Below, in pieces: positions 8,154-16,377 of a stretch of 64,000 nucleotides of DNA (position 1 is the first letter of the stretch; the number at the start of each line of letters is the position of its first letter). The stretch spans positions 148,472 to 212,471 of the forward strand of contig CAJTPS010000006.1 in NCBI GenBank assembly GCA_910578555.1, given 5' to 3'. Source of the DNA: an uncultured Lachnospiraceae bacterium. GTDB taxonomy: Bacteria > Bacillota > Clostridia > Lachnospirales > Lachnospiraceae. The notes under the pieces are model-generated. The model did not search any database, was not told the DNA's origin, and worked only from the letters and a program-made list of their open reading frames with translations. The position numbers and the translations under genes were made by a program.

Positions 8154-11100
8154 ATGCCAAAAAATCCAAACGTAAAAAGTGTTTTAGTAATAGGTTCGGG
8201 TCCGATCGTGATCGGGCAGGCGGCGGAGTTTGACTATGCCGGCACACAGGCGTGCCGCTCTTTAAAAGAAGAGGGCATGGAAGTTATTCTGGTCAATTCC
8301 AATCCGGCGACGATCATGACCGACGGTGATATCGCGGACAAAGTATATATTGAACCGTTGACGACGAAGGTATTAGAACAAATCATCATGAAAGAGAAAC
8401 CCGACAGTCTTTTGCCCAATATGGGCGGACAGGCGGGCTTAAATCTCGGCATGGAACTGGATGAGTCCGGCTTTCTGGCGGCGCACGGCGTTGCACTTCT
8501 CGGCACCACGGCCAAGACCATTAAGAAGGCGGAAGACCGGCTGGAGTTCAAGGAGACGATGGAGAAGATCGGGGAACCTTGTGCGCCTTCCCTCGTCGTG
8601 GAAAATATCGAGGACGGCGTTGCGTTCGCGAATAAAATCGGCTATCCCGTCGTGCTTCGTCCGGCCTATACGCTGGGCGGCTCCGGCGGCGGCATCGCCC
8701 ATAATCAGATGGAACTGGAGGAGATACTGGCCAACGGGCTGCGGCTTTCACGGGTGGGACAGGTTCTGGTGGAGCGCTGTATCGCCGGATGGAAAGAGAT
8801 TGAATACGAGGTGATGCGCGACAGTGCAGGCAACTGTATCACCGTTTGTAATATGGAAAATATCGACCCGGTAGGCGTGCACACGGGCGACAGTATCGTG
8901 GTAGCGCCCTCACAGACACTGGGCGATAAAGAATATCAGATGCTCAGGAGTTCAGCGCTCAACATCATCAACGAACTGGGGATTACGGGCGGCTGTAACG
9001 TGCAGTTTGCGCTGCACCCCACCAGTTTCGAGTACTGTGTAATTGAGGTAAATCCGCGTGTGAGCCGTTCTTCTGCGCTTGCTTCTAAAGCGACGGGCTA
9101 TCCGATCGCGAAGGTCGCGGCGAAGATTGCGCTCGGCTACACGTTAGATGAGATTCAGAATGCCATTACCGGTAAGACTTACGCCAGCTTTGAGCCGACG
9201 CTGGATTACTGTGTGGTAAAGATTCCAAGACTGCCTTTCGATAAGTTTATAACGGCAAAACGTACTCTTACGACACAGATGAAGGCCACGGGCGAAGTCA
9301 TGAGCATCGCTAACAACTTCGAGGGCGCGCTGATGAAGGCAATCCGCTCGCTGGAACAGCATGTGGACTGTCTGCGCAGCTATGATTTCTCGGCGCTTAG
9401 TGTGGAAGAGTTAAAGGAACGCATGAGAATCGTGGATGACCAGAGAATCTATATCATTGCGGAGGCAATCCGCAAAGGCATTTCTTACGATACGATTCAT
9501 GAGATTACCATGGTGGACCACTGGTTTATTGATAAGATTGCGATTCTGACGGAGATGGAGGCGGCGCTGGAACAGAAACCGTTGACGGTAGAATTGTTAA
9601 AAGAGGCTAAAAGGCTTGAATTTCCCGATACGGTGATCGCCCGGCTGACCGGCAGGACAGAACAAGAAATTAGAAAAATGCGCTATGATAACGGCATCGT
9701 GGCGGCATTTAAGATGGTGGATACCTGTGCGGCAGAGTTCGCGGCGAGTACGCCTTATTATTATTCCGTATTCGGTTCCGAGACGGAAGTCGTGGAGACC
9801 CATCCGAAGAAAAAGGTGCTGGTGCTCGGTTCCGGACCGATCCGCATCGGGCAGGGAATCGAGTTCGATTATTGTTCCGTGCACGCCACATGGGCTTTTG
9901 CAAAAGAGGGCTATGAAACAATTATCATTAACAACAATCCGGAGACAGTCAGCACCGATTTTGATATTGCGGACAAACTCTATTTTGAGCCGTTGACGCC
10001 GGAGGACGTGGAGAATATCGTCAACGTGGAGAAACCGGACGGCGCGGTGGTGCAGTTTGGCGGACAGACGGCCATCAAGCTGACGGAGAGCCTGATGAAG
10101 ATGGGTGTTCCCATTCTGGGCACCAGAGCGGAAGATGTGGATGCCGCGGAGGATCGGGAGCTTTTTGATCAGATTCTGGAAGAAACACAGATTCCCAGGG
10201 CAGCAGGCGGTACGGTGTACACGGCAGAAGAAGCGAAAGCGGTGGCAAACAGGCTGGGTTATCCGGTACTTGTGCGTCCTTCCTACGTGCTGGGCGGTCA
10301 GGGGATGCAGATCGCGCTGTCCGATCAGGAAATCGAGGAATTTATGGCGGTGATCAACCGCTATGAGCAGGATCACCCGATCCTGGTGGATAAATATTTA
10401 CAGGGAAAAGAACTTGAGGTGGATGCGGTGTGCGATGGCACGGATATCCTGATTCCGGGCATTATGGAGCATATCGAGCGGACAGGCGTGCATTCGGGCG
10501 ACAGTATCTCCGTTTACCCGGCGCCCACAGTCAGCGAAAAGGTAAAAGAGACTATTGCGGAGTATTCCAGAAGGCTGGCGAAAGCGCTGCATGTCATTGG
10601 TCTGATTAATATTCAGTTCATAGCCATGGGCGATGAAGTGTACGTGATTGAGGTGAATCCCAGGTCTTCCCGCACCGTGCCGTATATCAGCAAGGTAACG
10701 GGTATTCCGATCGTCGATCTGGCGACGGAAGTGATAATCGGTAAGAAAATTCGTGATCTGGGCTATGAGCCGGGCTTACAGCCGGCGGCGGATTATTATG
10801 CTGTGAAGATGCCGGTATTCTCTTTTGAAAAGATTCGCGGCGCGGAGATCAGCCTGGGGCCGGAGATGAAGTCTACCGGAGAATGTCTCGGCATTGCGAA
10901 GACCTTTAACGAGGCGCTTTATAAAGCATTTCTTGGCGCCGGTGTCAATCTGCCGAAGCATAAGCAGATGATCATTACCGTCAAGGATGCGGATAAAGGC
11001 GAGGCAATCGAAGTGGCGCGCCGATTCCGGAAGCTGGGCTACATTATCTATGCGACAAGGAGTACGGCGGCTGCGTTAAATGAGGCGGGGGTCAAGGCGA

Positions 11101-11396
11101 GAAAAGTCAATAAAATTCAGCAGGAATCCCCTACGGTGATGGATCTGATTCTGGGACATAAAATCGACCTGGTGATCGATACGCCCACGCAGGGACGGGA
11201 TAAGAGCAGAGACGGTTTCCTGATCCGCAGGACGGCGATTGAGACCGGCGTCAACTGTATCACGGCCATGGATACTGCCGCGGCGCTTGTGTCCAGCCTG
11301 GAAAATGCGGCGTCCGAGGCAGAGCTGACGTTGATTGATATTGCGGGTATTGCCAGACGCGGGGAGCGCCGGTGCTTTCAAGAAAGCATCCTTTAG
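8154..11396 (+). CDS. carB: Carbamoyl phosphate synthase, large subunit
   Basis: Makes carbamoyl phosphate from bicarbonate, two ATP and the ammonia supplied by CarA. The start is the ATG at 8154 (MPKNPNVKSVLVIG), with GGAGAA 6 bases upstream. A longer in-frame ORF from 8043 has no support and runs over palindromes. The 1080-residue length fits the family. The two homologous synthetase halves are visible: GSGPIVIGQAAEFDYAG near residue 15 and GSGPIRIGQGIEFDY near 560, each with its ATP-grasp core (LRPAYTLGGSGGG and VRPSYVLGGQGMQ). The last ~150 residues are the MGS-like allosteric domain (ITAMDTAAAL). Confidence 0.97.
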   Translation: MPKNPNVKSVLVIGSGPIVIGQAAEFDYAGTQACRSLKEEGMEVILVNSNPATIMTDGDIADKVYIEPLTTKVLEQIIMKEKPDSLLPNMGGQAGLNLGMELDESGFLAAHGVALLGTTAKTIKKAEDRLEFKETMEKIGEPCAPSLVVENIEDGVAFANKIGYPVVLRPAYTLGGSGGGIAHNQMELEEILANGLRLSRVGQVLVERCIAGWKEIEYEVMRDSAGNCITVCNMENIDPVGVHTGDSIVVAPSQTLGDKEYQMLRSSALNIINELGITGGCNVQFALHPTSFEYCVIEVNPRVSRSSALASKATGYPIAKVAAKIALGYTLDEIQNAITGKTYASFEPTLDYCVVKIPRLPFDKFITAKRTLTTQMKATGEVMSIANNFEGALMKAIRSLEQHVDCLRSYDFSALSVEELKERMRIVDDQRIYIIAEAIRKGISYDTIHEITMVDHWFIDKIAILTEMEAALEQKPLTVELLKEAKRLEFPDTVIARLTGRTEQEIRKMRYDNGIVAAFKMVDTCAAEFAASTPYYYSVFGSETEVVETHPKKKVLVLGSGPIRIGQGIEFDYCSVHATWAFAKEGYETIIINNNPETVSTDFDIADKLYFEPLTPEDVENIVNVEKPDGAVVQFGGQTAIKLTESLMKMGVPILGTRAEDVDAAEDRELFDQILEETQIPRAAGGTVYTAEEAKAVANRLGYPVLVRPSYVLGGQGMQIALSDQEIEEFMAVINRYEQDHPILVDKYLQGKELEVDAVCDGTDILIPGIMEHIERTGVHSGDSISVYPAPTVSEKVKETIAEYSRRLAKALHVIGLINIQFIAMGDEVYVIEVNPRSSRTVPYISKVTGIPIVDLATEVIIGKKIRDLGYEPGLQPAADYYAVKMPVFSFEKIRGAEISLGPEMKSTGECLGIAKTFNEALYKAFLGAGVNLPKHKQMIITVKDADKGEAIEVARRFRKLGYIIYATRSTAAALNEAGVKARKVNKIQQESPTVMDLILGHKIDLVIDTPTQGRDKSRDGFLIRRTAIETGVNCITAMDTAAALVSSLENAASEAELTLIDIAGIARRGERRCFQESIL

Positions 11397-11432
11397 GGGA
11401 TTGCAAAGGAATGGTTTTGCAACAGGAATTTT

Positions 11433-12128
11433 ATGAACAACAGAAATTATCAGAAGGAACTGGATAAAATTATAGATCGTATAGCAGACGAGCAGCCGGG
11501 ACGGCGGGAGGATTTCGTGGAAGACTATCCGCCGAGGCTCCTGCTTCACAGTTGTTGTGCGCCTTGCAGCAGCTATGTGCTGGAATATCTGCGGAACTAT
11601 TTTCGGATCACGGTATTTTATTATAATCCAAATATCACTGAGGACGAAGAGTATCGTAAGCGGGTGGCCGAGCAGAAGCGGCTGATTGAGGCATATAATG
11701 CCCAACTGCGGGAGCAGGAGAAGACAACTGCAGTGGTTTCAGTGCCGGAGCGGCGGGGATATCTGATCGAAGTCATAGAGGGCAATTATGAGCCGGAACG
11801 CTTCTTTGACACGGCAAGAGGCTTAGAGCAGTGCCCGGAGGGCGGCGAGCGGTGTTTTGCCTGTTATGCGCTGAGACTTGGAGAGACGGCGAAGCGCGCC
11901 AGGGCAGGAGATTATGATTATTTTACTACCACACTGTCCATCAGCCCGCTTAAGAATGCCGTCAAGCTGAACGAGATCGGGGAGCGGCTTTCGCGGGAAT
12001 ACGGTGTGGCGTGGCTGCCCTCGGATTTCAAGAAGAGAGACGGTTATAAGCGGTCCATTGAACTGTCGAAGGAATATGATCTGTACAGACAGGATTATTG
12101 CGGGTGTGTGTACTCCCGCAGATCCTGA
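11433..12128 (+). CDS. queH: Epoxyqueuosine reductase QueH
   Basis: Reduces epoxyqueuosine to queuosine in tRNA, the last step of this anticodon modification; QueH is the non-B12 form of the enzyme. At 231 residues it has the expected cysteine pattern: HSCCAPCSSYV near residue 37, GERCFACYALRLGE near 145, and DYCGC close to the C-terminus. These cysteines carry metal and Fe-S centres in the family. The start ATG at 11433 follows AGGAATTTT, a modest site. It lies 36 bases after carB and may be co-transcribed with it. The downstream gene is convergent. Confidence 0.92.
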   Translation: MNNRNYQKELDKIIDRIADEQPGRREDFVEDYPPRLLLHSCCAPCSSYVLEYLRNYFRITVFYYNPNITEDEEYRKRVAEQKRLIEAYNAQLREQEKTTAVVSVPERRGYLIEVIEGNYEPERFFDTARGLEQCPEGGERCFACYALRLGETAKRARAGDYDYFTTTLSISPLKNAVKLNEIGERLSREYGVAWLPSDFKKRDGYKRSIELSKEYDLYRQDYCGCVYSRRS

Positions 12129-12174
12129 GAAAGATTCTGAAAGGCGGCACATAAACCTAATATTCAGATACAGG

Positions 12175-13086
12175 CTATGAGCGATCCTTGAAAACGGAAT
12201 CAATATATTCTATATAATTTTTACGGTTTACGAGATCGGAATGTTTGATATACCAGTCAAAAGCCTCTTTCAGACCTTCTTCAAGGGGCTTCGTCTCAGG
12301 CAGCAGTTTTGTCTGTTCTGTTACATCCAGGCGATATTCATAATCGTAGAAGCAGAAGTAGCTTCTCTGCTCGGTCCCGTCGTTTACATGGACAAATTCC
12401 GCATCTTTTCCGGCTGCCCGGTAGCACAGGGAGACCCAGTCACGGATGGATATCATATCAGGATTTCCAACATTAAAGATATGCCGGGCAGGTCTTTTTT
12501 CTAAAATGACATCCATAAACCGGCACAAGTCATGAATATGGAAAAACTGCAGTTCCATCTTTCCGTCTCCGGGAAGGTAGAATTTCCTGTTTTGCAGGGC
12601 GCAGTCAAAGACAAAACTCTCCCGGTAGACATTGTTCATAGGGCCGTACAGATAGGGCGGGCGCAAAATATAGGCGTCGGGATTCCGCCTTAGCAGTGCC
12701 TGCTCCGCAGCTGCCTTGTCGGTGCCGTAGGTTCCCCAGAATTTATTCTGTATCAGGGGTGTCTGCTCGGAGAAAGGCAGCGGGCTCTGCTCCGAGTAGA
12801 CGGCGCTGGAACTGATCAGGATATAATCGTCATAACTCCCGACAGCGTCAAGCAGGCAGTTGATGTCAACTGCATTGTAGGCCGTAATATCAAGAACTGC
12901 ATCGAAGTGGTAAGCCTTCAGTTTGTCACCAGGGTCGTGTCTGTCTCCTTCGATCAGAGTGACACCTTCGGGCTGAGGTCTTGTGTTACGATTTAAGACA
13001 AACACGCGGTATCTCTTTTGTGCATAATATACCGCGGCATAGCGGCTGACGAAGATAGTTCCGCCTGTGATGAGAATATTTTTCAT
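12175..13086 (-). CDS. NAD-dependent epimerase/dehydratase (extended SDR family)
   Basis: A 303-residue Rossmann-fold enzyme that likely acts on a nucleotide sugar or similar metabolite; the substrate cannot be read from sequence. The N-terminal NAD site is ILITGGTIFVSRYAA, which lacks the usual last glycines of GGTGFIG. DRHD near residue 48 and DITAYN near 66 follow the SDR pattern. The active-site pair is YGTDK (YxxxK), with Ser of SSSAVY upstream. The start ATG at 13086 follows AAGGAG. It is convergent with queH and divergent from the promoter at 13137. No clear terminator was found in the 46-base gap to queH. Confidence 0.85.
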   Translation of the reverse strand: MKNILITGGTIFVSRYAAVYYAQKRYRVFVLNRNTRPQPEGVTLIEGDRHDPGDKLKAYHFDAVLDITAYNAVDINCLLDAVGSYDDYILISSSAVYSEQSPLPFSEQTPLIQNKFWGTYGTDKAAAEQALLRRNPDAYILRPPYLYGPMNNVYRESFVFDCALQNRKFYLPGDGKMELQFFHIHDLCRFMDVILEKRPARHIFNVGNPDMISIRDWVSLCYRAAGKDAEFVHVNDGTEQRSYFCFYDYEYRLDVTEQTKLLPETKPLEEGLKEAFDWYIKHSDLVNRKNYIEYIDSVFKDRS

Positions 13087-13136
13087 AGTGAATGCTCCTT
13101 ATAATATTTTTTTTTGTGCGATTTTGCGAAAAATAG

Positions 13137-13164
13137 TTGACATTATGAAAATAATTGCTATAAT
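13137..13164 (+). promoter_or_regulatory. Sigma-A promoter for candidate antitoxin RNA
   Basis: A perfect TTGACA (13137-13142), a 16-base spacer and a perfect TATAAT (13159-13164). No open reading frame follows before the terminator at 13228-13267, so it should make a short untranslated RNA. Confidence 0.8.
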
Positions 13165-13170
13165 TATTTC

Positions 13171-13267
13171 ATAAAAGGTGCTGGCCGTAAAGCAAACGGT
13201 TCACCTTGGTTAATAGTTGCTAATCAGAAAAGCAACCATCACTTTTGGCTGGTGCGGTTGCTTTTTT
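13171..13267 (+). ncRNA. Candidate antitoxin RNA of a type I toxin-antitoxin locus
   Basis: Predicted RNA of about 95 bases from the promoter at 13137-13164 to the terminator at 13228-13267. Its 5' part folds as AAGGTG...CACCTT enclosing CCGT/ACGG. Its 3' third is complementary to the last codons and 3' end of the convergent toxin mRNA, the arrangement known from TxpA/RatA and BsrG/SR4. It contains no convincing ORF. Function is inferred from layout only. Confidence 0.6.
13228..13267 (+). terminator. Bidirectional terminator shared by toxin mRNA and antitoxin RNA
   Basis: A 10-bp stem (13228-13237 with 13256-13265) has six T on the plus-strand side and an A-run at its start that gives a T-run on the minus strand. 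The toxin stop codon lies inside the loop. Confidence 0.85.
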
Positions 13268-13400
13268 GATGTCTTTGTCTCTCGCTGGATTGTCGAATGC
13301 TGATCAGAGTAACAATAATGCTGATCATTGTCACTATAATACCAACAATTCCCAGGACTGTTTCGAACATCATATCTTGTACCTTTCGCGTATTTTCCAT
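13239..13400 (-). CDS. Small hydrophobic peptide, candidate type I toxin
   Basis: A 53-residue peptide from the ATG at 13400 (beginning MENTRKVQDMM) to a TGA at 13239-13241. GGAGGTGAT lies 6 bases before the start. Residues ~14-35 (TVLGIVGIIVTMISIIVTLI) are one membrane span, followed by a basic, polar tail (SERQRHQKSNR). Size, topology and the stop codon inside the terminator hairpin match type I toxins and the putative holin-like toxin group. A promoter (TTGACA-17-TATTCT) lies at 13490-13518 on the same strand. A longer ORF in another frame covers the same bases but lacks a site and the hydrophobic pattern. Toxicity is inference. Confidence 0.72.
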   Translation of the reverse strand: MENTRKVQDMMFETVLGIVGIIVTMISIIVTLISIRQSSERQRHQKSNRTSQK

Positions 13401-13489
13401 TATGTATCACCTCCGAATACAGGAAGTTCACAAATGCAAAGATTTGGCAAAAGGTGAACCGCTTACCGTTTAGGGCAGCACCTGTATGT

Positions 13490-13518
13490 AGAATAGCAGA
13501 GAATGCATGAATTGTCAA
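13490..13518 (-). promoter_or_regulatory. Sigma-A promoter of the candidate toxin
   Basis: On the minus strand: TTGACA at 13518-13513, a 17-base spacer and TATTCT at 13495-13490. The transcript starts near 13483, right at the inverted repeat, leaving a leader of about 80 bases before the toxin ATG. Confidence 0.75.
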
Positions 13519-13653
13519 TATAATAATAAACGAAATAACAATAATTTAAAATGATTTGAAGAACACTTTTACAAGAAGCGGATATACACTCTTACAAGAA
13601 GCGGATATGGGGAATGAGATACCCAAGGATGAAGCATTGCAAAATTCTTTTTA

Positions 13654-13682
13654 ATGACATTTGAAATGAATTATGGTAAAAT
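13654..13682 (+). promoter_or_regulatory. Possible promoter upstream of argS and the repeat block
   Basis: ATGACA (13654-13659), 17 bases, TAAAAT (13677-13682). If used, the 45-bp repeat block lies inside a ~300-base argS leader RNA. Confidence 0.4.
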
Positions 13683-13750
13683 ATGCATTGCTTATTACAG
13701 CAGATTTTATGGGGAGGGTATCCGCATGAGTTCCTTATTGCTAAATATAC

Positions 13751-13945
13751 GGAGCGAATCTCGTAAAGGAAACACTCCTTTAAATTCGAGTTCGCGGAGC
13801 GAATCTCGCAAGGCAAATACTCCCGCAAATTCGAGTTCGCGGAGCGAATCTCGCAAAGGAAGCACTCCCGCAAATTCGAGTTCGCGGAGCGAATCTCGCA
13901 AAGCAAATACTCCCGCAAGTTCGAGTTCGCGGAGCGAATCTCGCA
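13751..13945. repeat. 45-bp tandem repeats, four full units plus a partial fifth
   Basis: Units start at 13751, 13796, 13841, 13886 and 13931 (partial), each beginning GGAGCGAATCTCG and ending AGTTCGC. Across each junction CGAGTTCGC-GGA-GCGAATCTCG forms a hairpin of 9 bp with one bulged base. The period is a multiple of three, so one or both strands stay open, which makes misleading ORFs. It is not a CRISPR array because there are no variable spacers. A shorter CGAGACAAATCTCG palindrome at 19716 resembles the core. Confidence 0.9.
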
Positions 13946-13972
13946 AAGTAAATTTGCTTCGCAAATTTACTT
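13946..13972 (+). promoter_or_regulatory. Perfect hairpin just upstream of the argS ribosome binding site
   Basis: A 12-bp perfect stem (13946-13957 with 13961-13972) with loop TTC, ending 21 bases before argS. It has no T-run. It could stabilise the leader or modulate translation. Confidence 0.5.
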
Positions 13973-13993
13973 ATAGGAAAGGACACATAAACA

Positions 13994-15775
13994 ATGCAGA
14001 AAATATTAGATTTGATTTCAGAAGAAATGAAAAAAGCATTCGAGGCGGCAGGTTACGACGCGGAACTGGGAAGGGTCACCCTGTCCAACCGGCCGGATCT
14101 TTGTGAGTATCAGTGTAACGGCGCCATGGCCGGTGCGAAGAAATACCATAAGGCGCCTCTTATGATTGCCCAGGAAGTGGCAGAGAAGCTTAACGAGAGC
14201 GACGTGCTTTCGGAGGTGGCTGCAGTGGCGCCGGGTTTCCTGAATATGAAAGTGAAGGAGTCCTTTGTGCGGGATTATCTGCGGGAAATGCGTACTGCAG
14301 AGAAATTCGGTCTGCAGAAGCCGGAACAGGTGAAAAAGATCATTATTGACTACGGCGGTCCCAATGTGGCGAAGCCGCTTCATGTAGGGCATCTGCGTTC
14401 CGCGATCATAGGTGAGAGCATTAAGAGAATCTGCCGGTATGCGGGGCATGATATTATCGGTGATATTCACCTGGGAGACTGGGGATTGCAGATGGGCCTG
14501 ATTATTACGGAACTGCAGAAGAGACAGCCTGATCTGGTCTATTTTGATGAGACTTACGAGGGAGAATATCCGGCGGAGGCGCCTTTTACCATTTCAGAGC
14601 TGGAAGAAATCTATCCGGCGGCCAGCGCTAAGTCCAAAGAGGATGAGGCGTACAAAGCGGATGCGATGGATGCCACTTTCAAATTGCAGAGCGGCGTCCG
14701 CGGCTACCGTGCGTTGTGGAAACATATTATCAATGTGTCCGTGGCCGATTTAAAGAAAAATTATGAGAATCTGAATGTGGATTTCGACCTTTGGAAAGGC
14801 GAGTCCGATGTGCATGATATTATTCCCGGCATGGTGGACGAGATGAAGAAAGGCGGCTATGCCTATGAAAGCGACGGCGCATTGGTGGTGGACGTGAAGA
14901 AAGAGACTGACACCAGGGAGGTGCCGCCCTGTATGATCCTGAAATCAGACGGTGCGTCCCTCTATAATACGACCGATCTGGCTACCATCATGGACCGGAT
15001 GGAGCATTACCATCCTGACAAGATGATTTATCTGACAGATAAAAGGCAGGAACTTTATTTCGAGCAGGTGTTCCGCTGTGCACGGAAGACCGGATTGGTC
15101 GATGAGGCTACGGAGCTTGTGCATATCGGCTTCGGAACCATGAACGGCAAGGACGGAAAGCCTTTTAAGACAAGAGAAGGCGGCGTTATGCGTCTGGAAA
15201 ACCTGATCCGTGAGATCAATGAGGAAATGATCCGCAAGATTCAGGAAAATGCCGGAACCAAGGGCTATGAGGTGGACATGGCGGAGGCCCGGGAGACGGC
15301 GAAGACCGTCGGGCTTGCGGCGATCAAGTACGGTGATCTGTCCAATCAGGCTTCCAAAGATTATATATTTGATATGGACAGGTTTACTTCTTTCGAGGGA
15401 GACACCGGTCCGTATATCCTTTATACGATTGTACGGATCAAGTCAATTCTGGGTAAGTATACGGAGCAGGGAGGTGTATTGACTGATGCAGTCATAAACG
15501 AGGCTGTGAATGCATCCGAAAAGAGCCTGATGCTGGAAGTGGCAAAGTTCAACGCCATGATGGAAGCAGCCTGTGAGGAGATCGCACCCCACAGGATCTG
15601 CGCGTATATTTATGATCTGGCCAACGCATTTAACCATTTCTATCACGAGACCAAGATCCTCACAGAAGAGGACGGGCAGAAGAAGTCCGGGTGGATCGCA
15701 CTGCTGATGCTGACCAGGGACGTACTGGAAGTATGCATTGACCTGCTTGGTTTTTCGGCGCCGGAGAGGATGTAG
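13994..15775 (+). CDS. argS: Arginyl-tRNA synthetase
   Basis: Class I synthetase charging tRNA-Arg, 593 residues. The N-terminal additional domain (residues ~1-110) recognises the tRNA D-loop. The HIGH-type motif is HVGHLRSAI near residue 133, preceded by DYGGPNVAKP. The KMSKS position is degenerate, as is normal for ArgRS. The C-terminal ~120 residues (GPYILYTIVRI onwards) are the DALR anticodon-binding domain. The ATG at 13994 follows AGGAAAGGA. The gene is preceded by a hairpin-repeat block and not by a T-box, and is followed by a hairpin without a T-run. Confidence 0.96.
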   Translation: MQKILDLISEEMKKAFEAAGYDAELGRVTLSNRPDLCEYQCNGAMAGAKKYHKAPLMIAQEVAEKLNESDVLSEVAAVAPGFLNMKVKESFVRDYLREMRTAEKFGLQKPEQVKKIIIDYGGPNVAKPLHVGHLRSAIIGESIKRICRYAGHDIIGDIHLGDWGLQMGLIITELQKRQPDLVYFDETYEGEYPAEAPFTISELEEIYPAASAKSKEDEAYKADAMDATFKLQSGVRGYRALWKHIINVSVADLKKNYENLNVDFDLWKGESDVHDIIPGMVDEMKKGGYAYESDGALVVDVKKETDTREVPPCMILKSDGASLYNTTDLATIMDRMEHYHPDKMIYLTDKRQELYFEQVFRCARKTGLVDEATELVHIGFGTMNGKDGKPFKTREGGVMRLENLIREINEEMIRKIQENAGTKGYEVDMAEARETAKTVGLAAIKYGDLSNQASKDYIFDMDRFTSFEGDTGPYILYTIVRIKSILGKYTEQGGVLTDAVINEAVNASEKSLMLEVAKFNAMMEAACEEIAPHRICAYIYDLANAFNHFYHETKILTEEDGQKKSGWIALLMLTRDVLEVCIDLLGFSAPERM

Positions 15776-15829
15776 AGTTCATAGACACTGCGGTTTTGTC
15801 CGGGCGGAGCCGGTATCCCATATAATAAC

Positions 15830-15856
15830 GGAAACACTGTATCTGGCAGCGTTTCC
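15830..15856 (+). other. Hairpin downstream of argS, no T-run
   Basis: GGAAAC-A-CTG pairs with CAG-C-GTTTCC around a short loop, 55 bases after the argS stop. It may end the transcript or protect the mRNA 3' end. The absence of a T-run makes intrinsic termination uncertain. Confidence 0.4.
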
Positions 15857-15936
15857 GAAATCATCTTTCGTCTGGACAAGCGGAATCTTGATATAGGATC
15901 AGAACTTTATGGAATGGACAATCATATCATTTCCTG

Positions 15937-15965
15937 TTGCTTTTTTTATAAAACTATGTTACAGT
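15937..15965 (+). promoter_or_regulatory. Probable promoter of the lysS T-box transcript
   Basis: TTGCTT (15937-15942), 17 bases, TACAGT (15960-15965). It is placed correctly for transcription to begin just before T-box stem I. Confidence 0.45.
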
Positions 15966-15983
15966 ATAGCAAATTCAATATTA

Positions 15984-16326
15984 AAAGCGATGAAGAGTGA
16001 CAGTAGGTATCTGAAAATGTTACAGAGAGTCCCGTTAGCTGCAAAGGGATACATGGAAGGATATTCTGAGTAATCAGAGTTCTGGAAACAGAAGCGAACA
16101 AAGCCTTGGAGCTGCATACCGACTACGCGCATTTGTGTGTTGAGATTATGATGGGAGCGCCCATTACAGCGCAGGAGTATCGATGTTTTATCCGTACTTT
16201 TTCAGCTATGAGAATGGCACAGGAAACATCTGTACTTATAAAGGCTTGTGTTGTGAAGCATAGGTGAACTAAGGTGGTACCACGGGTTATATCATCCCGT
16301 CCTTGGAAACAGGGACGGGATTTTTT
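15984..16326 (+). promoter_or_regulatory. T-box leader of lysS
   Basis: Senses uncharged tRNA by antitermination. Stem I carries the AGTAGG element (16003-16008) and the AGAGAG/GCTGC distal elements. The T-box sequence AAGGTGGTACCACGG is at 16271-16285. The antiterminator pairs ACGGG with CCCGT, and the competing terminator (16294-16305 with 16310-16321, then T6) follows. The UGGU of the bulge fits a tRNA with discriminator A, consistent with tRNA-Lys. I could not place the specifier codon. The ~190 bases between stem I and the T-box are unusually long and open in one frame. Confidence 0.88.
16294..16326 (+). terminator. Regulated terminator of the lysS T-box
   Basis: A 12-bp stem with GAAA loop and a T-run. 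Formation is mutually exclusive with the antiterminator that uses CCCGT at 16296-16300. Confidence 0.9.
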
Positions 16327-16377
16327 GCGCTCAAAAATATCCATGTCCCGATAAAAAAACGAAAGGATGTGTGAATT

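Larger units (their letters stand above)
13176..13482. repeat. Inverted repeats at the 5' ends of the two opposed transcripts
   Basis: 13176-13206 and 13451-13482 are near-identical in opposite orientation (both begin AGGTGCTG and end GGTTCACCTT when read in their own transcript). As a result the candidate antitoxin RNA and the toxin mRNA start with almost the same structured sequence. This could serve RNA-RNA recognition, because each is self-complementary, or protect both 5' ends. Confidence 0.75.

Noticed and set aside
13210..13518. 102-residue minus-strand ORF over the toxin locus
   Set aside because: Crosses promoter and terminator of the candidate toxin; no ribosome binding site; the 53-residue frame is better supported.
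13751..13945. CRISPR array
   Set aside because: All units are the same over their full length; there are no unique spacers and no cas genes.
13654..14106. 150-residue ORF rich in RSESRK repeats
   Set aside because: It arises because the 45-bp repeat is a multiple of three; the other strand is open as well, it has no ribosome binding site and runs into argS in another frame.
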